Shown here: positions 12,395 through 24,600 of the stretch, in pieces
Layout of the letters: every line of letters begins with the position of its first letter
How positions within the stretch are numbered: position 1 is the first letter of the stretch
Assembly: GCF_949987535.1 (NCBI RefSeq)
Contig: NC_080078.1
Location: forward strand, 52,168,207 to 52,232,206
Source: Balaenoptera acutorostrata
Taxonomy: Eukaryota > Chordata > Mammalia > Artiodactyla > Balaenopteridae
DNA: 64,000 nucleotides
Reading direction: 5' to 3'
Notes under the pieces: generated by a model
What the model was told of the DNA's origin: nothing
The model's database searches: none
What the model saw: only the letters and a program-made list of their open reading frames with translations
Position numbers and translations under genes: made by a program

Positions 12395-12945
12395 CCATGT
12401 CTAATCTGGATGACTGCCGTAGTTTATTGTGCCCTCAGCCTAAGCCTTGCCATATCTCCCATCACTTCCTGCCTGCAGCCAGAGTGCTCCTCTTAAATGC
12501 ACACTGATCATGTCAACTCTGTTGCTTAATTGCCTTGTTACCTTCTCCATAAAACAGACTCATTATGGAATACAAAGCCTGTGCCAACTTCTCCCACCTC
12601 ATCTCTTGTCTCGATCCTTCTATCTTCCAACAATGTGGGATTATCTTTGATCCTGGAGAGTGGATGCTCCCCGCTGACTCTCCTTCTCCCCGTCTTTGGC
12701 TGCACCCCTCCCTCAGAGTGAAGCCCTACTGTGTAACCTCCAGGAAGCTTGTTTTCCTGACTCTTTCTCCCCCAACAGGAGAGGCTTGTGTTCTGTCCAA
12801 CCAGTTCTGTTGCAGACTGAACTTATCTCAAATGCTAGCCCTAATCACTCTGTATTGTCATTGTTTTCTAGTCTATATCCTCCCCAAACCTGGAGCTATT
12901 GGTGACAAGAGGTTGGGTCTTTTGTATCTATAACATCAGGATGTA
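12395..12945 (+). repeat. L2-derived fragment
   Basis: Contains the GCCAGAGTGCTCCTCTTAAA and TGATCATGTCAACTCTGTTG signature of L2, then tracts resembling L2 3' coding/UTR sequence. The long plus-strand open frames here follow from this old repeat. Confidence 0.55.
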
Positions 12946-13261
12946 ACAGGTAGTTGTATCCTATTGCAAATTCATGATGAATGATGGTGATCCAACTCAG
13001 AAGTGAATAAAAATTTGGAAAACATAATCGTGCTGCTGAGGACCATTTTAGGGAATATTTCTTTGAGTGAACTCTGAAGTAGCTGAGTAATGTTTGCTTT
13101 TAATGGAAGCACTAAAATATGAATAATGATAATCTCTGATGGGTTTTCCCTGGTTTATATTTTTGTCTTAATTTTTATATTTTCAGAATTCTTTATAGGG
13201 AGTCATATAGGTTACATTTATAATCAAGAATGAAGGCTAAAAAACAGTATATATTATGATT

Positions 13262-13445
13262 ATTATTTAATTTTATTGAAGTATAGTTGATTTACAATGT
13301 TGTGTCAATTTCTGCTGCACAGTGAAGTGAATCAGTTATACATATATATTCTTTTTCATATTCTTTTCCATTATGGTTTATCACAGGATATTGAATATAG
13401 TTCCCTGTGCTATACAGTAGGACCTTGTTGTTTATCCAAAAAACC
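13262..13445 (-). repeat. L1 3'-UTR fragment
   Basis: ATTTTATTGAAGTATAGTTG through GTTCCCTGTGCTATACAGTA, a well-known L1 3' end in minus orientation. Truncated. Confidence 0.75.
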
Positions 13446-14639
13446 CAGTATATATTACTTTGTATTTGTATTGTACCTTTATGGCAAATGTATGCAGAGC
13501 AAAAGAACTAATAAAAAGTCCTCAAGAGAGTAACTGGTTTTCTCTAGGGCTGGAATAATGGGTGACTTTTTTTCCTTTTTCTCCTAATTTGCAGGGTTTT
13601 TTTTGTATGATTATGTATTCCTTTTATAAGAAAAAATTATTAAAAATAAATATAAAAATTAAATAAATGGCATGATGATTGATAATGTAAGCAAATAATC
13701 AAACTACCACTTATCAAGAGATCACTGAATTTAACAAACCATACTTATTGTCAAGACATTTAGCTATTATTTAGAGAACCCATGGAAAATAATATAAATA
13801 TTGCAATCTTTTAAAATGGAGGAAAATATGACTCTGGAAATCATAATTGGAGAATTTGTTTTAGACCTTTTGGAAGTTAAGCATATCATTGGTTTGGGAG
13901 CAGAACCTCAGTCCAGTTATGAATTGTAGAGGTGGTTTTTAATGGAACATAACTACCCATTTCTGTTGCCAAATCTATTGTCCTTTAGTACAGAATACAC
14001 CGGAGATTAAAATCCCACACATTCAGCAAAATACTTACCATGAAGCAGTGTAAATAGATTTAGTCATAATTTATACAGGTGCATATTTATAGGTAGAATA
14101 TAAATGTTTGAAAAAATGGCAGTGAGAGAAAGGAAGAACCAACATTATTTTAGAATATTATTTCTTTTGAGTTTCTTCTTTAAATCCTTATGCTTTGCAT
14201 TTATTATGTGTTAAAACTAAACACTCCTCCAATATTTATAAATCAGTTTAGATTTCCCTCACTTGATTTGGTAAGAGCTGAGTAAATCAGTTACATGTGG
14301 TTTTTTATTAAAAAGAAGATTAGATACAGTCTTTGTCATTACTATTTCACTTTTGTGAGCAATGTAATGTTAAGTTCTTAGAGGTTCTTTTATACCATCA
14401 ATTATCACAAGCTGAAAATATGATTTATTAACTTGCTGACTAATAATTTTCATGTATAAGTAAATGTCAGAGTAGACACTTCTAAAGGTAGCTTGTATCA
14501 TTCAATCCTGGCCTGAAAATTAATTCCTGAAAGCTACACAAATGCAAATATTTAGACAGAGAAGTCCAGTAATGCCTAACTGAAAGATGGAAACATATAT
14601 GTATTTAGCACTTCATAGTGTGACAGATAATAAGTAGAG
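13446..14639. other. AT-rich intergenic, nothing recognised
   Basis: No repeat identity or usable reading frame seen. Confidence 0.45.
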
Positions 14640-15115
14640 CAATTGCCTACAATATATTATCCCATTGAGTCCTCACCACAAACCTACGGATAAGTCTATT
14701 AGTCAGGGTAGTCAACAGTCTGTAATCTCAGTTGTTTATAAACCACCATATCAACTGACAGGCAGCTCTGGGCCCTGTTCAATCTCTCCTTGGCTGACAG
14801 CGTAGCCAGCAGCAGAGAGAGAGAAAGAGACCTAGGGAGTCTCAAACCTGCAGCTCAAAGCTCGAGCCTGGAAATGGCAAACATCACTTCTGCTCCCAAC
14901 TCATTGTTCAGAGCTAATCACCTGGCACCACCCAACCACAAGGGGGCAGGGCAGGGAGTGCAAACCCACAGTATATCTAGAAGTGGAGGGAACAGGCAAT
15001 ATTTGGTGAATAGTACTAATCACTACTATAGTAACTGTGTGCCCCTATTTTACACACAAGGAAACAGAGGGAAGTCAAACAACTTGTCAAGTCACATAGC
15101 TAGTAAGTGAGAGAG
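14640..15115 (-). repeat. MIR SINE split by an inserted unassigned repeat
   Basis: 14640-14702 (ATATTATCCCATTGAGTCCT) and about 15040-15115 (TTTTACACACAAGGAAACAG) are the two halves of a MIR in reverse orientation. About 335 bp of other sequence separates them. Family of the insert unknown. Confidence 0.45.
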
Positions 15116-15993
15116 TTAAGATGTTATTAAAGAACCAAGCATGAAGTGAACAGTATTTTTATGGCATATTCTGAGCCTATCAATTCTATGTCACATAAAA
15201 AGACACAGGAATATTAGAGAGTGAACAGGGATTAGCAGATTTCCCTTGGTTTCACTTTTGTGAACTTGAAATCCTTTGGTTATATTTCCAGCTGCCTACC
15301 TCAAAAGCTAGAGATCAAAAATATTGCCTTTCTGTTACCAGAGCTGAATTCCTTATGAAATGTTATGGCCCTTGGAGTTCTTCGGATAATTTATTGAAGA
15401 TAAAGAGAAATGTGACTTGCAATCCTTTGGAAGATGTTAGCAATGTGAAGCCAAATAACCTTCAGGAAGAGGCAGTACTGTTAATCCAACCTGCCTCAGT
15501 GGTGTGCATTCTTCATGAAGATGAATTATAGACAGGGCTGGTGCATGCACAACTGCAGGGGGCACTGCTCACATAGTATTCTATGTTGATGCTGCCTCCT
15601 GGACTTATGAAATGCATTGGTCAAAGAAAATGTTTCCTCATAGGAGGCAGATGTCATACTTTTCCTCCATTTCAGCTCCTCTCCTCAGTAGTATTTCACT
15701 TCTCATGAGTAGGTGTTGGGAGAGAATACATTATCAGTAAAGTCTTGAGGAGTCTACAAAGTTGGAGCTTCCATGGAGGGTTCAGCCAATGGAAACTCTT
15801 CCTATCATTTTCCTTTTAGCATTTGACATCTTGTGATCTACAGCCCTTGCTCGTAGGTACTAAAGAATCTCTACTTCCCTAGATATTCCAGCACCAAATA
15901 AAGAGCAAATTTACATTGCTTCTACATAACACCCAGAAATGGTCTCCACCTTGCTGTACATTAATACCCTGGGGTGCTTTAAAAAAATCCCCT
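15116..15993. other. intergenic, nothing recognised
   Basis: Unique-looking sequence between a MIR and a SINE. No reading frame of note. Confidence 0.45.
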
Positions 15994-16118
15994 TGTGACT
16001 TCCCTGGGAATCCAGTGGTTAAGACTTCTCCTTCTAATGCAGGGGGTATGGGTTCAATCCCTGGTCGAAGAGCTAAGATCCCACAAGACTAGGGGCCAAA
16101 AAAACCAAAACATAAAAT
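15994..16118 (+). repeat. short tRNA-Glu-derived SINE abutting an L1
   Basis: GTGACTTCCCTGGGAATCCA to the A-rich end CCAAAAAAACCAAAACATAA, with B-box GGTTCAATCCC. Its tail runs straight into the 5' edge of the next L1. Confidence 0.8.
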
Positions 16119-16217
16119 AGAAGCAGTGATCCACCAGAGGGCGGGCAGCAGAAGCAAGAAGAACTTTAATCCTGCAGCCTGTGGAACAAAAACCACATTC
16201 ACAGAAATATAGACAAG

Positions 16218-17124
16218 ATGAAAAGGCAGAGGGCTATGTACCAGATGAAGGAACAAGACAAAACCCCAGAAAAACAACTAAATGAAGTGGAGATAGGCAA
16301 ACTTCCAGAAAAAGAATTCAGAATAATGAGAGTGAAGATGATCCAGGACCTCGGGAAAACGAATGGAGAAAAAGATCGAGATGATGCAAGAAATGTTTAA
16401 CAAAGACCTAGAAGAATTAAAGAACAAGCAAACAGAGATGAACAATATAATATCTGAAATGAAAACTACACTAGAAGGAATCAATAGCAGAATAACTGAA
16501 GCAGAAGAACGGATAAGTGACCTGGAAGACAGAATGGTGGAATTCACTGCTGTGGAACAGAATAAAGAAAAAAGAATAAAAAGAAATGAAGACAGCCTAA
16601 GAGACATCTGGGACAACATTAAACGCAACAACATTTGCATTATAGGGGTCCCAGAAGGAGAAGAGAGAGAGAAAGGACCAGAGAAAATATTTGAAGAGAT
16701 TATAGTCAAAAACTTCCCTAACATGGGAAAGGAAATAACCACCCAAGTCCAGGAAGTGCAGAGAGTCCCATACAGGATAAACCCAAGGAGAAACGTGCCA
16801 AGACACATAGTAATCAAACTGGCAAAAATTAAAGACAAAGAAAAATTATTGAAAGCAGCAAGGGAAAAAAGACAAATAACATACAGGGGAACTCCCATAA
16901 GGTTAACAGCTGATTTCTCAGCAGAAACTCTACAAGCCAGAAGGGAGTGGCATGATATACTTAAAGTGATGAAAGGGAAGAACCTACAACCAAGATTACT
17001 CTACCCAGAAAGGATCTCATTCAGATTTGATGGAGAAATCAAAAGCTTTACAGACAAGCAAAAGCTAAGAGATTTCAGCACCACCAAACCAGCTCTACAA
17101 CAAATGCTAAAGGAACTTCTCTAA
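16218..17124 (+). pseudogene. L1 ORF1 protein relic (RNA-binding coiled coil)
   Basis: Begins MKRQRAMYQMKEQDK. A frameshift near 16363-16400 moves the reading to a second frame, which is open for 253 codons to TAA at 17124. The second part has the heptad-rich coiled coil (GINSRITEAEERISDLED) and the RRM/C-terminal region (IIGVPEGEE, VPYRINPRRNVPRHI, PIRLTADFSAETLQARR). The coding order matches mammalian L1 ORF1p, which coats L1 RNA. Broken by the frameshift. Confidence 0.85.
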
Positions 17125-17182
17125 GTGGGAAACACAAGAGAAGAAAAGGCCCTACAAAAACAAACCCAAAACAATTAAGAAA

Positions 17183-20100
17183 ATGTTCATAGGAACATAC
17201 ATATCGATAATTACCTTAAACGTGAATGGATGAAATGCTCCAACCAAAAGACAGAGGCTTGCTGAACGGATACAAAAACAAGACCCATATATATGCTGTC
17301 TACAAGAGACCCACTTCAGACCTAGGGACACATACAGACTGAAAGTGAGGGGATGGAAGAAGATATTCCATGCAAATGGAAATAAAAAGGAAGCTGGAGT
17401 AGCAATACTCATATCAGATAAAATAGACATTAAAATAAAGGATGTTGCAAGAGACAAGGAAGTACACTACATAATGATTAAGGGATCAAACCAAGAAGAA
17501 GATATAACAATTATAAATATATATGCATCCAATATAGGAGCACCTAAATACATAAGGCAACTGCTAACATCTATAAAAGGGGAAATCGACAGTAACACAA
17601 TAATAGTGGGGGACTTTAACACCTCACTTACACCAATGGACAGATCATCCAAAATGAAAATAAATAAGGAAAAAGAAGCTTTAAATGATACATTAAACAA
17701 GATGGACTTAATTGATAGTTATAGGGCATTCCACCCAAAAACAACAGAATACACATATTTCTCAAGTGCTCATGGAACATTCTCCAGGATAGATCACACC
17801 TTGGGTCACAAATAAAGTCTCAGTAAATTTAAGAAAATTGAAATCATATCAAGCGTTTTTTCTGACCACAACAATGTGAGATTAGAAATGAATTACAGGG
17901 GAAAAAATTCGTAAAAAACACAAACACATGGAGGCTAAACAATACGTTACTAAATAACCAAGAGATCACTGAAGAAATGAAAGAGGAAATCAAAAAATAC
18001 CTAGAAACAAATGACAATGAAAACACGACGATCCAAAACCTATGGGATGCAGCAAAAGCAGTTCTAAGAGGGAAGTTTATAGCTATACAAGCTTAACTCA
18101 AGAAACAAGAAAAATCTCAAATAAACAATCTAACTTTACACCTAAAGGAACTAGAGAAAGAAGAACAATCAAAACCCAAAGTTAGCAGAAGGAAAGAAAT
18201 CATAAAGATCAGAGCAGAAATAAAGGAAATAGAAACAAAGAAAACAATAGCAAAGATCAATAAAACTAAAAGCTGGTTCTTTCAGAAGATCAACAAAATT
18301 GATAAACCATTAACCAGACTCATCAAGAAAAAGAGGGAGAGGAGTCAAATCAATAAAATTAGAAAAGAAAAAGGAGAAGTTACAACAGACACCGCAGAAA
18401 TACAAAGCATCCTAAGAGACTACTACAAGCAACTCTATGCCAATAAAATGGACAACCTGGAAGAAATGGACAAATTCTTAGAAAGGTATAACCTTCCAAG
18501 ACTGAACCAGGAAGAAATAGAAAATATGAACAGACCAATCACAAGTAATGGAATTGAAACTGTAATTAAAAATTTTCCAACAAACAAAGTCCAGGACCAG
18601 ATGGCTTCACAGGTGAATTCTATCAACCATTTAGAGAAGAGCTAACACCCATCCTTCTGAAACTCTTCCAAAAAACTGCAGAGGAAGGAACACTCGCAAA
18701 CTCATTCTATGAGGCCACCATCACCCTGATACCAAAACCAGACAAAGATACTACAAAAAAAGAAAATTACAGACCAATATCACTGATGAATACAGATGCA
18801 AAAATCCTCAACAAAATAATAGCAAACAGACTCCAACAACACATTCAAAGGATCATACACCATGATCAAGTGGGATTTATCCCAGGGATGCAAGGAATCT
18901 TCAGTATATGTAAGTCAATCAATGTGATACACCATATTAACAAATTGAAGAATAAAAACCCTATGATCATCTCAATAGATGCAGAAAAAGCTTTTGACAA
19001 AATTCAACACTGAGTTATGATAAAAAACTATCCAGAAAGTGGGCACAGAGGGAACCTTCCTCAACATAATAAAGGCCATATACGACAAACCCACAGCAAA
19101 CATCATTCTCAAAGGTGAAAAACTGAAAGCATTTCCTCCAAGATCAGGAACAGGACAAGGATGCCCACTCTCACCACTATTATTCAACATTGTTTTGGAT
19201 GTCCTAGCCATGGAAAACAGAGAAGAAAAAGAAATAAAAGTAATACAAATTGGAAAAGAAGAAGTAAAATTGTCACTGTTTGCAGATGACATGATGCTAT
19301 ACATAGAGAATCCTAAAGATGCCACCAGAAAAGTACTAGAGCTAATCCATGAATTTGGTAAAGTTGCAGGATACAAAATTAATACACAGAAATCTCTTGC
19401 ATTCCTATACACTAATGATGAAAAATCTGAAAGAGGAATTAAGGAAACACTCCTCTTTACCATTGCAACAAAAAGAATAAAATACCTAGGAATAAACCTA
19501 CCTAGGGAGACAAAAGACCTGTATGCAGAAAACTATAAGACACAGATGAAAGAAATTAAAGACGATACCAACAGATGGAGGGATATAACATGTTCTTGGA
19601 ATCGAAGAATCAATATTGTGAAAATGACTCTACTACCCAAAGCAATCTACAGATTCAATGCAATCCTTATCAAATTACCAATGGCATTTTTTACAAACTA
19701 GAGCAAAAAATCTTAAATCTTGTATGGAGACACAAAAGACCCCGAATAGCCAAAGCAGTCTTGAGGGAAAAAAGTGGAGCTGGAGGAAAGAGACTCCCTG
19801 ACTTCAGACTATACTACAAAGCTACATTAATCAAGACACTATGGTACTGGCACAAAAACAGAAACATAGATCAATGGAACAAGATACAAAGCCCAGAGAT
19901 AAACCCACGTACCTATGGTCAACTAATCTATGACAAAGGAGGAAAGGATATACAATGGAGAAAAGACAGTCTCTTCAATAAGTGGTGCTAGGAAAACTGG
20001 ACAGCTACATGTGAAAGAATGAAATTAGAACACTCCCTAACACCAGACACAAAAATAAACTCAAAATGGAGTAGAGACCTAAATGTAAGACCAGACACTA

Positions 20101-20232
20101 TAAAACTCTTAGAGGAAAACATAGGAAGAACACTCTTTGACATAAATCACAGCAAGATCATTTTTGATCCACCTCCTAGAGTAATGGAAATAAAAACAAA
20201 AATAAACAAATGGGACCTAATGAAACTTCAAA
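17183..20232 (+). pseudogene. L1 ORF2 relic (endonuclease and reverse transcriptase), 3' truncated
   Basis: Starts [16 protein letters not shown], followed almost at once by an in-frame TGA. The endonuclease part shows [16 protein letters not shown] and [10 protein letters not shown] (17345-17815). Frameshifts and stops follow. The reverse transcriptase part (18786-19701) keeps [18 protein letters not shown] and the catalytic FADDM. The C-terminal part ends at 20232 before the zinc-knuckle region. At least six separate frames are needed to cover it, so it is long dead. Confidence 0.85.
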
Positions 20233-20530
20233 GTTTTTTTATTTATTTAAATATTTATTTATTTATGCCTGTGTTGGGTCTTCGTTTCTGTGCAAGGGCT
20301 TTCTCTAGTTATGGCAAGCAGGGGCCACTCTTCATTGCAGTGAGCGGGCCTCTCACTATTGTAGCCTCTCTTGTTGCGGAGCACAGGCTCCAGACATGCA
20401 GGCTCAGTAATTGTGGCTCACGGGCCCAGCTGCTCTGCAGCATGTGGGATCTTCCCAGACCAGGGCTCGAACCCATATCCTCTGCATTGGCAGGCAGATT
20501 CTCAGCCACTGAGCCTCCAGGGAAGCCCTG
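20233..20530 (-). repeat. full-length CHR SINE, minus orientation, between L1 pieces
   Basis: A T/AT-rich tail at 20233-20268, then GTGTTGGGTCTTCGTTTCTG and on to GCCTCCAGGGAAGCCC. The reverse complement is the long (about 280 bp) tRNA-Glu SINE. Flanking L1 pieces point in opposite directions, so no target duplication could be read. Confidence 0.9.
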
Positions 20531-20853
20531 TTTTTTTGATATTGAGCTGCATGAGCTGCTTGTATATTCTGGAGATTAATCTTTTGTCAGTTGCTTCATT
20601 TGCAAATATTTTCTCCCATTCTGAGAGTTGTCTTTTCATCTTGTTTATGGTTTCCTTTGTTGTGCAAAATCTTTTAAGTTTCATTAGGTCCCATTTTTTT
20701 TTTTTTAATTTCCATTTCTCTAGGAGGTGGGTCAAAAGGATCTTGCTGTGATTTATGTCACAGAGTGTTCTGCCTATGTTTTCCTCTAAGAGTTTTACAG
20801 TGTCTGGCCTTACATTTAGGTCTTTAATCCATTTCGAGGTTATTTTATTTTGT
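20531..20853 (-). mobile_element. L1 ORF2 scrap, antisense
   Basis: The minus strand reads L1 ORF2 from [16 protein letters not shown] sequence to [15 protein letters not shown]. Its first half covers the same L1 coordinates as the end of the sense L1 at 20075-20232. No poly(A), no 5' end. Confidence 0.85.
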
Positions 20854-21267
20854 CAGCTCTACATCCCATCTTACCCTCTGAAAAGAAAAACTCTTGTAAG
20901 GTCATTTGCAAAGAGTTTTTGAGACTACTTCCTTCTTGTTTATTTGCTAACCATTCAGAAGAAGTGAAAGGATTGCGATTTTTATACATCTTGGTTCTGG
21001 AGTGGAGTTGAGACTCAACTAGGAGAGAAAGGGGGTAAGGGAGCCCCTCTACGGGTGGGCACTGATTAGAAGCTTCACACAACTAGCTATGTTTTGAGTG
21101 GCAAAATGGAAAGCTAATATAGTTCAGTAAAAAGAAACCAAAAAAAAAAAAAAACACTCTAAAGAACAGATGCAGCAATTCAGGGGTATAACAGTCAGGG
21201 ATGAATTAGCACAAGAGCAAACTTCTCTCTACACGTGACTAGGCACTAAAAGAGCACATGCATAATT
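20854..21267. other. spacer between L1 scrap and full-length L1
   Basis: About 400 bp of non-L1 sequence with an A-tract at 21138-21154. Its right end carries the left target duplication of the full-length L1. Confidence 0.55.
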
Positions 21268-21689
21268 ATTATTTTATTTTTTAAATTTATTTTATTTTAT
21301 TTTTTACCATCTTTATTGTAGTATATTTGCTTTACAATGGTGTGTTAGTTTCTGCTTTATAACAAAGTGAATCAGTTATACATATACATATGTTCCAATA
21401 TCTCTTCAATCTTGCATCTCCCTCCCTCCCACACTCCCTATCCCACCCCTCTAGGTGGTCACAAAGCACCGAGCTGATCTCCCTGTGCTATGTGGTTGCT
21501 TCCCACTAGCTATCTATTTTATGTTTGGTAGTGTATATATGTCCATGCCACTCTCTCACTTTGTCACAGCTTACCCTTCCCCCTCCCCATATCCTCAAGT
21601 CCATTCTCTAGTAGGTCTGTGTCTTTATTCCCGTCTTGCCACTAGCTTCTTCATGACCTTTTTTTTTTTCCCTTAGATTCCATATATAT

Positions 21690-24600
21690 GTGTTAGCATA
21701 CTGTATTTGTTTTTCTCTTTCTGACTTACTTCACTCTGTATGACAGACTCTGACTCAATCCACCTCACTACAAATAACTCCATTTCGTTTCTTTTTATGG
21801 CTGAGTAATATTCCAATGTATATATGTGCCACATCTTCTTTATCCATTCATCCTATGATGGACACTTAGGCTGCTTCCATGTCCTGGCTATTGTAAATAG
21901 AGCTGCAATGAACATTTTGGTACATGACTCTTTTTGAATTATGGTTTTCTCAGGGTATATGCCCAGTAGTGGGATTGCTGGGTGGTATGGTAGTTCTATT
22001 TTTAGTTTTTTAAGGAACGTCCATACTGTTCTCCATAGTGGCTGTATCAATTTACATTCCCACCAACAGTGCAAGAGGGTTCCCTTTTCTCCACACCCTC
22101 CCCAGCATTTATTGTGTGTAGATTTTTTGATGATGGCCATTCTGACCAGTGTGAGATGATATCTCATTGTAGCTTTGATTTGCATTTCTCTAATGATTAA
22201 TGATGTTGAGCATTCTTTCATGTGTCTGTTGGCAATCTGTATATCTTCTTTGGAGAAATGTCTATTTAGGTCTTCTGCCCATTTTTCGATTGGGTTGTTT
22301 GTGTTTTTGTTATTGAGCTGCTTGTAAATTTTGGAAATTAATCCTCTGTCAGTTGCTTCATTTGCAAATATTTTCTCCCATTTTGAGGGTTGTCTTTTCG
22401 TCTTGTTTATGGTTTCCTTTGCTGTGCAAAAGCTTTGAAGTTTCATTAGGTCCCATTTGTTTATTTTTGTTTTTATTTCCATTTCTCTAGGAGGGGGGTC
22501 AAAAAGGATCTTGCTGTGATTTATGTCATAGAGTGTTCTGCCTATGTATTCCTCTAAGAGTTTGATAGTGTCTGGCCTTACATTTAGGTCTTTAACCCAT
22601 TTTGAGTTTATTTTTGTGTACGGTGTCAGGAAGTGTTCTAATTTCATACTTTTACATGTACCTTTCCAGTTTTCCCAGCACAACTTATTGAAGAGGCTGT
22701 CTTTTCTCCACTGTATATGCTTGCCTCCTTTATCAAAGATAAGGTGACCATATGTGCGTGGGTTTATCTCTGGGCTTTCTATCCTGTTCCATTGATCTAT
22801 GTTTCTGTTTTTGTGCCAGTACCATACTGTCTTGATTACTGTATCTTTGTAGTATAGTCTGAAATCAGGGAGCTTGATTCCTCCAGCTCCATTTTTTGTT
22901 CTCAAGATTGTTTTGGCTATTCGTGGTGTTTTGTGATTCCATACAAATTGTGAAATTTGTTGTTCTAGTTCTGTGAAAAATGCCAGTGGTAGTTTGATAA
23001 GGATTGCATTGAATCTGTAGATTGCTTTGGGTAGTCTAGTCATTTTCACAATGTTGATTCTTCCAATCCAAGAACGTGGTATATCTCTCCATCTATTTGT
23101 ATCATCTTTAATTTCTTTCATCAGTGTCTTATAATTTTCTGCTTACAGGTCTTTTGTCTCCTTAGGTAGGTTTATTCCTAGATATTTTATTCTTTTTGTT
23201 GCAAGGGTAAATGGGAGTGTTTTCTCAATTTCACTTTCAGATTTTTCATCATTAGTGTATAGGAATGCAAGAGATTTCTGTGCATTAATTTTGTATCCTG
23301 CTATTTTACCAAATTCATTGATTAGCTCTAGGAGTTTTCTGGTAGCATCTTTAGAATTCTCTATGTATAGTATCATGTCATCTGCAAACAGTGACAGCTT
23401 TACTTCTTCTTTTCCGATTTGGATTCCTTTTGTTTCTTTGTCTTCTCTGATTGCTGTGGCTAAGACTTCCAAAACTATGTTGAATAATAGTGGTGAGAGT
23501 GGGCAACCTTATCTTGTTCCTGATCTTAGTGGAAATGGTTTCAGTTTTTCACCATTAAGAACGATGTTGGCTGTAGGCTTGTCATATATGGCCTTTATTA
23601 TGTTGAGTAAAGTTCCCTCTATGCCTACTTTCTGCAGGGCTTTTACCGTAAATGGGTGTTGAATTTTGTCCAAAGCTTTCTCTGCATCTATTGAGATGAT
23701 CATAGGGTTTTTATTCTTCAGTTTGTTAATATGGTGTATCACATTGATTGATTTGCATATATTGAAGAATCCTTGCATTCCTGGAAAAAACCCCACTTGA
23801 TCATGGTGTATGATCCTTTTAATGTGCTGTTGGATTCTGTTTGGTAGTATTTTGTTGAGGAGTTTTGCATCTATGTTCATCAGTGATATTGGCCTGTAGT
23901 TTTCTTTCTTTGTGACATCTTTGTCTGGTTTTGGTATCAGGGTGATGGTGGTGTCATAGAATGAGTTGGGGAGTGTTCCACCCTCTGCAATATTTTGGAA
24001 GAGTTTGAGAAGGATAGGTGTTAGCGCTTCTCTAAATGTTTGATAGAATTCGCCTGTGAAGCCATCTGGTCCTGGGTTTTTGTTTGTTGGAAGTTTTTTT
24101 TTTTTTTTTTTTTTTTTAGAAATTCACGTTCTTATATTTATTATGACTGTGTTGAGTCTTCGTTTCTGTGCGAGGGCTTTCTCTAGTTGCGGCAAGTGGG
24201 GACCACTCTTCATCGCGGTGTGCGGGCCTCTCACCATCGCGGCCTCTCACCATCACGGCCTCTCTTGTTGCGGAGCACAGGCTCCAGACGCGCAGGCTCA
24301 GTAGTTGTGGCTCACGGGCCCAGTTGCTCCGTGGCATGTGGGATCTTCCCAGACCAGGGCTCGAACCCGTTTCCCCTGCATTGGCAGGCAGATTCTCAAC
24401 CACTGCGCCACCAGGGAAGCCCGTGGAAGATTTTAAATCACAGTTTCAATTTCAGTACTTGTGGTTGGTCTGTTCATATTTTCTATTTCTTCCTGGTTCA
24501 GTCTCGGCAGTTTGTGCATTTCTAAGAATCTGTCCATTTCTTCCAGGTTGTCCATTTTTTTGGCATAGAGTTGCTTGTATTAATCTCTCATGATCGTTTG

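Larger units (their letters stand above)
16119..20232 (+). mobile_element. L1 retrotransposon, sense, lacking its 3' end
   Basis: Starts about 100 bp before ORF1 in the 5' UTR (GATCCACCAGAGGGCGGGCA) and runs through ORF1 and ORF2. It stops inside ORF2 at GGACCTAATGAAACTTCAAAG. There is no 3' UTR or poly(A). A SINE in minus orientation follows immediately. Missing the 3' end is unusual for an L1 and points to later rearrangement. Inactive. Confidence 0.9.

Noticed and set aside
12447..12933. 122-codon plus-strand frame with a protein-like appearance
   Set aside because: It follows L2-derived repeat sequence, and the overlapping frames are equally long.
20233..20853. Twin priming as the origin of the opposed L1 pieces
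   Set aside because: Twin priming gives minus-then-plus order on either strand. Here the order is plus-then-minus and the two pieces overlap in L1 coordinates.
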